From the NCBI RefSeq assembly GCF_958298935.1, contig NC_084923.1:34750501-34814500 (forward strand): a stretch of DNA of 64,000 nucleotides. The letters are read 5' to 3'. Positions 57,477-64,000 of this stretch are shown piece by piece. Numbering within the stretch: position 1 is the first letter of the stretch; every line of letters starts with the position of its first letter. Position numbers and translations under genes: made by a program. The notes under the pieces are model-generated. The model did no database searches. It was not told the DNA's origin and was given only the letters and a program-made list of their open reading frames with translations. This DNA is from Phragmites australis (taxonomy: Eukaryota; Streptophyta; Magnoliopsida; Poales; Poaceae).

Positions 57477-58501
57477 CTAGGTGCGATGACACCACAGTGT
57501 CCTGCAACCAGTCAGATGATCCGCCGGCCGAAGTAGTGGAGACACCCGTGGAGTTGACGACATGGAGGAGGTTGAACTAGTCCCATGGAGGCTGTGCTGA
57601 TGGCAATGGAGAGGAGGCCGTGAGTGTCTGTGGTGAAGAAGACATCCCCAGACGAAGGCCGAGGACACACGCGCTAGGTGGGCACCACGACATTTGGCAC
57701 ACGTACACCATGCTCGTCTAAGGGTTGTAACCGGGTGTCCAGGGTGAGAATAATTGGTGGACACATGATTACCATCCCCGATGTTGGTGGAGACGCCAGT
57801 ATTGGAGGAGGTATTGGCACGGGGCCCCTTCTTCTTATATTTGTTGCGAGATCTAGATGTCCCGATGTTGTTGTTATCGGACAAAGCCGATGACGTGAAA
57901 AGGGTGGCGTACATGGCTTGAGTAGCCACTTGTTTCTCTTCTTGGCCTAAAGCTCTTCGAGGAGGAGAGATGATTGGACGTAGAGCAAGGACGACATGTG
58001 ATCCTTGGTGGTCATGACAAGAACAACATTGCGAAATTTTGGATTCACGGCACGGAGGAGATTGAGTACCTGATTTTCTTCGCGAACCGGTTGCTCGACA
58101 TCATGGAGAGTGTCAGCTAGAGTTTTTAGATGAGAATGGTACTGCATGATAGACATATCTCCTTGATAAAGATTGTGGAATTTGTCCTCAATGTAGACCA
58201 CGCGAGTCAGGCGATTGTCCCTGAATAAGCCTTCGATGGATCGCCAAATGCCATATGTAGTGATGTTCGGTCTGATGACAAGTTCGAGGACTTCCTTAGA
58301 GACTGTTGTGTAGAGCCAGTTGATGATGGCGTAGTCGATCGTCACCCATTCTAGGTCAGTTGGGGCATGAGCTAGTTCGGTGTTGAGGTGAGCACCGAGA
58401 CCAAACTTGTCAAAGACCGTGTTAAAGAACACCTGCTGTTGATTGTAGTTGGAGTAAGAGAGGTCAAGGGTGATTGGAACATGGGATTTGATATTGACCA
58501 T
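57477..58501 (-). pseudogene. Copia gag (UBN2-type), with frameshifted C-terminus
   Basis: An open frame from MVNIKSHVPITLDLSYSNYN at 58501 to 57947 (184 codons) covers the gag core: FDKFGLGAHL, INWLYTTVSKEVLELV, YQGDMSIMQYHSHLKTLAD and VLNLLRAVNPKFRNVV. A stop then leads to a second open piece, 57929-57477, with a Ser/Asn-rich start and the expected C-terminal region. The CCHC zinc knuckle is not recognisable. Confidence 0.82.
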
Positions 58502-58658
58502 CTATATAGTGGAGGAGGTGGGTGCGGGATGAGGGGAAGCGATGCCGGTGGTGGAATGTTCACGTGAGGAGGGAGGGGAAGAAGAAGAATTGCTGGCATT
58601 GAAGACCATGGTCACAGAAGATTGATGCGAAAGCATACTCACTGGTGGATCTCACCCG

Positions 58659-58670
58659 CTTCGATACCAT
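58659..58670 (-). other. primer binding site, initiator tRNA-Met (Copia)
   Basis: TGGTATCGAAGC on the minus strand, directly at the LTR end; it differs from the ideal TGGTATCAGAGC at two positions. Confidence 0.75.
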
Positions 58671-58882
58671 GAAAGGGTTTAAGATGCAGCACGCACAAGC
58701 AATTCTATTGATGCACTTGGTGTTTTATACATGTACAAAGATATGGTGCTACTAACAAACTCCCTAACTATCTACACAACTTGTAGAGCCGTTCTACAAT
58801 TATCACTAGAGACTAGGCGAGCGAATTGCAAGCCGTTAGGCTCATGGAGACACGATCTTGATGGTGAACAGTGACCACAACA
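58671..58882 (-). repeat. 5' LTR of the Ale-type Copia element
   Basis: 212 bp from TGTTGTGGTCACTGTTC to CCCTTTCA on the minus strand. It matches the interrupted copy at 42145-42509. Confidence 0.85.
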
Positions 58883-58959
58883 GTGCTAACAAGAATTGGT
58901 AGTTAGCCATGCGAAGCAATCTCTCTTTTGTTAGAAACTACAACATGTAGATACATGCA

Positions 58960-60451
58960 CACTACCACAGAATTAGTGAAAGCAGATGTAGTGTTACAGA
59001 CAGTTTCTTAGGATCTGTCGATGATAAAATACCCAATACAATTGCTAAGACAAATGTGTCTATAACATGACCGACGTCTGGGTATTCTAGAACTCATAGA
59101 TGGTTTTTACAAATCAATATATTTCTATCATATAGACATAGACGGAGTTTAGAAAAAACACATATATGATATTGTCATAGACGGTTTCTTATAAGATCCG
59201 TCCGTGTCTGTACGATAGACACAGACGTATTTTTTGAAAAACCATCTATAGTTAAAGACCCAGTTACTATTTTAAATATGATCCCTTGTTCTTAGGCTTC
59301 CTACTACCCCCCCATAGACATAAACCGCTTGTTTCCCTCAATAAAGTGACAAGAAGTTTATTTCTCTCACTCTCCTTGTTGCCATCCGAGCCCTTTCGCA
59401 AAGGTTTTTTAGGGTTTGTTCTCTTGAGGGAGGGTCGAGATCTAGGCTGGTGTCAAATCTCATTCCCTGCACTGAGGTGGGTAGGGTTTGCATCGTGGTT
59501 TTGTTAGGGTTTGATTCGATCTATGTACCAAGGGTAATGTGGTGTTTGTGTGTTCTAGATTTGCAATGTCTTTGTTCATTGCTATCAAACACTGGGAGGA
59601 TGAGGTTGTTCCTATGTCTACTTCCATGGTCCGGATGCTTGGTGTCAATTTTGGTCAGATGGAATTTGTGTTCTTCGCTGCTATGAAGGGCACCACCGTG
59701 GATCCAATTTTTGCTATGAACTGATTTCTATTATCTTTTATTATTGATGGAAAATTTTCGTGAACTACAAGATTTTTCGTCATAATAAGATATTTTTGTC
59801 ATAATGTAGATATTTTTGTGAACTGCAAGATTTGTTTGAATCATCATCTCTTACTTAATAAGGGCTAACGATTTGGAAGCAATGTAGTTTGGTTCTAGTA
59901 CATGACTGAGTTATTCATGATGGAGCCTGATCCGGATGACAACGAAATGATAATTGAAGATGATGACATTGTGGTGAAACGCAGTCGGCTGAGATGATAT
60001 CAATCATTTCATCCTTCTGGAAGGCGACGTTGAAGACCACAATATAATTAGGGTTTGTGTATAGATTTATGTTTTGAACAATGTGTGATGGTGATATTAT
60101 GTATATAGAATAATATATTCTTATATGTTATATATCTATGTTAAGTTATTATGTATATGTATGCGATGTTCTTTTGTATATGTTTCAACAAAAACCGTCT
60201 GTGACCCTTAATACACATAGATGGGTTTTTTGAAAACTTGTCTATGTATATTTCGAAACTGACATGTGTGTAACTATATGTTAGACACATGTCTTATTTA
60301 GACTCATCTGTATATATAGTTCTGTTACAGACAGAGTTGTAACCATCTGTAATAAGCTCCATATCATAGATACTTTTTTATAGAGACGAAATCTATAACC
60401 GTCTGTAATATGGTTTAAAATATGTCTGTGATGACCCATTTTGATATAGTG
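58960..60451. mobile_element. small non-autonomous CACTA element
   Basis: 1492 bp between CACTACCACAGAAT and the inverse of CACTATATCAAAATGG, flanked by a perfect GCA duplication (58957-58959 and 60452-60454). Subterminal repeats of the ATAGACGG/CCGTCTGT word lie in both 300-bp ends (59090-59240, 60190-60430). The centre carries a 53-codon ORF from 59566 (MSLFIAIKHWEDEVVPMS) of unknown origin. There is no transposase. Confidence 0.82.
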
Positions 60452-60454
60452 GCA

Positions 60455-60755
60455 CAACGCTTATTGAAGATCGGAGATGTCAATCTTAGAGATTAACAAA
60501 ATCTTCATAGACGTCTCATTGTCTACGGGTATGTCATCTAATATTAAAAAATTCCATCTTAGTGAGATACACTAAGAATAAACTTAAGATTAGATTCCTG
60601 GTGGGTAGGAGTACAACCACATCTCCTAACCACCCAAGCCAAGACAAGATTTGATCCAAGTATATATTTTTTCTAGAATGGGTCATACCCGAATATCCTT
60701 AGCATGATAACGAACCTGTACATGCATGCATGTGGTTCAAAAGAATTGAGACTTC
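60455..60755. other. short intergenic stretch
   Basis: Nothing recognised between the CACTA element and the presumed LTR start. Confidence 0.4.
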
Positions 60756-62202
60756 TGACACCAAAATTGACACCTCAACTTGGACTTGACTATCAACTCT
60801 GAGAAACCAAGTTAAAATGAATCTTGGTTTATTTGTGATGAATGATTGACATTGATATTTATTTTGGCTTAATGATCTTCGGTTTTGTATGAGCTTTGAT
60901 GTGATTTGAATTGATTTGGGATTTCATTTGAGCATATTGATTGTGGACTAACTGTGATTGGAGTTAGAGATATGTGTTTGCTTGTCTCATAGTGTGCATG
61001 TGATGGATGCAATTTGACAGTCGACGGCAGGGGCTAAGCGGAGTGCTTAGTGCCAGACGATCAAAGAGGACAGACGGAGTCAAGGGTGATTCTAGTTGAA
61101 CACGTGGAGGTCAAGCAAAGCATGGAAGGCAGATAAAGACGGCGTGTTAACAAAGTCAAGCGAAGGGGATGCCGGTGCAAGTGATAAGGCGGCCCGAGGG
61201 ATCAGGAGCGGGAGAGACTTGCCGGCGGTCAGGAGCGCATGACGGAGTACACGTGTCAACATCGAAGCGCTTACTTAGTGTGTAAGCAAGGCGGCAAGTC
61301 ACGCTTTGAGAAGCGTGCAGGAGATTTCGTGAAGCTTGTGCCGAGGCGAAGCTAAGTCGTGAAGGCGCCACAGCTGTCCGATGAATGGAGAAGAAAATGG
61401 ATCGAAATACCCTCGGTAGTAGGTAGGAGTGTACTACAAGAGAGGGATATTTTGAAAAAAAGCTAGGAAGCTTAGGGGTCAAATTTTCTAGGCCTATAAA
61501 TAGAAGGGTAGGATTATAAGAGAGTTTAAACCAGCTACTTGAGCCCCCTTGTGCCACCCATTTGAGAGCTTAGAGCTAGGGTTTTAGAGGAGAGTAGGAT
61601 GAGTGCTTAGCCTATATAATAGGTGAGAGTTTTGAGTGATAAATCTTTGTAATTTGCCTAAAATAGGGCTGACCACTTTGAATAATGAAGTTTATGTTTT
61701 TGCATATGCTTGAATTCCCCTCCTTCTAGTTTTCCTCTATTGGTTCCCTTGTAAATTTGCAAGTTTTTTGGTTTCCGGTTTTGATTTTCGTTTTGGTTTT
61801 TGGGCTGAAATTTCAGAACCTTGTGAGGTCATTCTTCTTGTTGCTAGAGGCATAGAATTCGCATATACACTCTTATGTGATGGGATCATGAATTCTCTTG
61901 CCTCTAGACAATCAACTTGGAGAGTTTTGTTGCTCGGTGTTCATCTTTTCTTATTTCTTTGCAAGTTGTGATTTCAAGTGCTAAGACACATGGATTGATC
62001 TTAAATGGGACCTATGATTTATATACCATCCATGGAGTCGTGTTGCTTCAAATTTCTCTTGTTAAAACTTCTCTATATTTTTGTTCCCACTTGAGTTTTG
62101 AGGTTAATTGGGTGATCCAAATAGGAGAAGGCCATTAATTTCGCAAGAAATTTGTTGAGGCGTCTATTCACCTCCCCTCTAGTCGACAATCTCGTTCCTA
62201 CA
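60756..62202 (+). repeat. 5' LTR of a second SIRE-like Copia element
   Basis: The right end CTCGTTCCTACA is fixed by the primer site that follows. TATAAATA is at 61495-61502 and a leader with a GAGAGTTTTGAGTG block follows. The left end is a guess at a TG near 60756 (TGACACCAAAATTGAC), since the other LTR lies outside the window. Confidence 0.6.
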
Positions 62203-62204
62203 AT

Positions 62205-62216
62205 TGGTATCAGAGC
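62205..62216 (+). other. primer binding site, initiator tRNA-Met
   Basis: TGGTATCAGAGC, an exact match to the usual Copia primer site, two bases after the LTR end. Confidence 0.92.
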
Positions 62217-62265
62217 CGGTTTGATCACTTGTTGACCTTAACTAGCTTTGTGATCCGTAGGCGAT

Positions 62266-64000
62266 ATGGAGAGGAGTGGAAAGATTCCACTGTTTGATCG
62301 CCGTAATTTCTCGTACTGGAAGGCGCGCATGGAGGGTTATCTCTTAAGCCAAGGAAGTGCAATTTGGGAGGTAGTTGATTCCAACTACGAGAAACTAGCT
62401 GCTTGCACGACTTAGGTTGAAATCAAACAGTAGGAGATCAACAACAAGACCAGAAATATTTTGTTCGCAAGCTTGAGTCGAATGAGTTTGATAGGGTTTA
62501 GCACCTCCGTACTGCTCGGGAGATCTTGACTACTCTAAGTGTCTTTCATGAAGACACTAATCAGATTAAGGCCAGACGGCAAAGCACATACAACCAAGAA
62601 TATCAAATATTTGTGCAAGACCCCGAAGATTCTTTGGATGCCATGTTTGCTCGCTTTGATGGAATTGTTAGCAATCTTTGATCAACTGGTGTTCTGTCCT
62701 CTTCTGACCACGAGAGAGCGATAAAGCTTCTCTATGCTCTCGATCATAGCATATGGGAAGTGAAGATCTCGTGCATTGAAGAGTCATCAAGTTACGGTAC
62801 ATTAACTTGTGATGAACTCTTCAACAAGCTCAAGTCCACCGAGATAGCCAAGGCGGCTCGGATTGGTCTTGGAAACCCCCTGTCTCAGAACATGGCGTTG
62901 GTTTCTCGACCTAGCGGTGGCAAGCAGTCTAGAGTTGGTGTTTCTTGTGCTAACACTTTATCTAGTGGATTTGCTTTGTCTTCCTTGGTCTCTATCATAG
63001 AGGAGGAGGTGGATGTGTTTGATGATGAGGATCTTGCACTGATCATGAAAAAATTCACCCGCTTCTACAACAACCGCTGAGACCAGAGAAGGGGCAGTGC
63101 CTGCTTTGAGTGTGATGACACCACCCACTTCAAGGCGGACTGCCCCAAGCTCAAGAAGAAGGAAGACCACGACCACGACTATGACAAGCATAAGAAGAAG
63201 AATAAGAAGCCCTTGTCCAAGAAAAACAGCGACAAGATGGCCAAGGCAGCTTCTAGGGCATTCGTGGTAGCTCTCAGCGATATCGACACCTCTTCAAGTG
63301 AGGAGGAGAGCTCAGAGGAGGATGAACCGCAAGTGAAGAGCAAGAAGAAGGCAAAGGATCTCACCGGCCTTTGCTTCATGGCGGACAAAGGCCGACAACG
63401 ACAGCGACCCCGAGCTTGATCCCTTCGAGGTATTACCTTCCTATGATCAGCTTTCCATCCAAGTTGATACCTTGAATGATGCTTTCGTTAGCCAAGATAG
63501 GTTATTTAAGAAAGCTGTGCATGAGTTCAAGGAGCTTAGGCCTAAGTATGAGTCTGTATCTTCTGAGTTTGCATTGCTTAGGTGTAGGCGCGATGAAGAG
63601 AAGTGTGAGAGTTGTTTGGTGGTTATGACAGAACTTGCCGAGCTTTAGGCTTTGCATGCTCAAGTTGCCAGTCAACTTGAGACTGCTGAGAAGAAGCTCT
63701 CTGAGGAAGAGTCTAGATCCACTCTCTTAGGCGCCTGCATGAATTGCCCTTTGCTTGCAAAGGATGTTGAACTGAAAGCAGTGTGCATCAATTAGTTGGA
63801 ATCTAGATTAGAGAGTGCTGGGAGTTCGAAGGATGTATAGCCAAATTGTCCCACCTGCGTCATCTTTCAGGACAAACTCAGCTGGGTTAGAGGGCAAGTT
63901 GAGAAGCTTTTAGCCGAGAATGAGTATCTCCTTTCTCTAGTGGAGAAATGCTCAGAAGACAAGGGCAAAATGAATTTGATCTTGGGCAAGACCAGGATAT
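62266..64000 (+). pseudogene. Copia gag of the second SIRE-like element, broken, cut by window end
   Basis: It starts MERSGKIPLFDRRNFSYWKA at 62266, the typical Copia gag opening, with in-frame stops at about 62413 and 62431 and frame changes before 62760. The piece 62760-63080 continues the gag core. The zinc knuckle CFECDDTTHFKADC (near 63103-63144) keeps all four ligands. An acidic Ser/Glu stretch and, from 63420, a long coiled-coil tail with more stops reach the window edge. This matches the gag layout of the element at 15069-17220, though the two are clearly different families. Confidence 0.8.

Larger units (their letters stand above)
42145..58882 (-). mobile_element. Ale/Retrofit-type Ty1/Copia element split by a 12-kb nested insertion
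   Basis: Minus-strand order: 5' LTR 58882-58671, primer site 58670-58659, gag 58501-57477, protease/integrase 57260-56341, insertion (about 56356-44045), reverse transcriptase and RNase H 43995-42520, 3' LTR 42509-42145. Short LTRs (212 bp for the intact copy) and a UBN2-type gag fit the Ale/Retrofit lineage. The Copia reading frame can be followed to both sides of the insertion, though some codons are missing there. Target duplications do not match (GTGCT at one end, GGATT at the other), which is not explained. Confidence 0.8.

Noticed and set aside
57678..57893. Plus-strand Gly-rich ORF
   Set aside because: It is the complement of the Asn/Ser-rich Copia gag segment.

Overview
The window is nuclear DNA of a flowering plant, almost certainly a grass (Poaceae). 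It is a retrotransposon-dominated intergenic region holding one well-supported host gene. The evidence is the mix of mobile elements (Tat-type Ty3/Gypsy, SIRE-type and Ale-type Ty1/Copia, CACTA, Mutator-like, Tourist-like MITE), GT-AG introns, and a plant-specific BTB-NPH3 gene. I see nothing bacterial, no operons and no CRISPR. The species cannot be named from the sequence alone.

Layout. Bases 1-5410 are the 3' part of a Tat-type Gypsy element: a decayed antisense ORF with its own TATA box, a polypurine tract, a full LTR and an abutting partial second LTR. Bases 5492-6420 are a Mutator-like non-autonomous element. Bases 6870-9900 are a worn 3' fragment of a SIRE-like Copia element. Bases 10156-11489 are a Mutator-type element with a perfect 10-bp target duplication, GC-rich Pack-MULE-like contents and a Tourist MITE nested inside. 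Bases 13322-24926 are a nearly full SIRE-type Copia element (LTR, tRNA-Met primer site, gag, pol, an extra ORF after pol, and a 3' LTR lacking its last 128 bp).

The host gene lies at 27707-31520 on the minus strand. It has four coding exons encoding a 632-residue BTB-NPH3 protein of the NPY (NAKED PINS IN YUC MUTANTS) clade, with all splice sites and frames intact. Bases 36098-40576 are a CACTA element with a broken PF03004-type gene.

Bases 42145-58882 are a minus-strand Copia element of the short-LTR Ale/Retrofit type. It is split by a large insertion whose core is a minus-strand Tat-type Gypsy element (44571-55526). Between pol and the 3' LTR, that Gypsy element carries two plus-strand (antisense) ORFs: one resembling an F-box protein, and one behind a good TATA box. 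It also carries a hairpin-forming minisatellite. Bases 58960-60451 are a small CACTA element with a perfect 3-bp target duplication. The window ends inside another SIRE-like Copia element (LTR, primer site, gag).

The most noteworthy feature is that both Tat-type elements carry antisense ORFs starting about 540-560 bp inside the 3' LTR, but with different protein content (PF04195-like in one, F-box-like in the other). Every retroelement ORF carries stops or frameshifts, so none looks autonomous. I found no clearly new biological system; the antisense cargo is the best candidate for follow-up.
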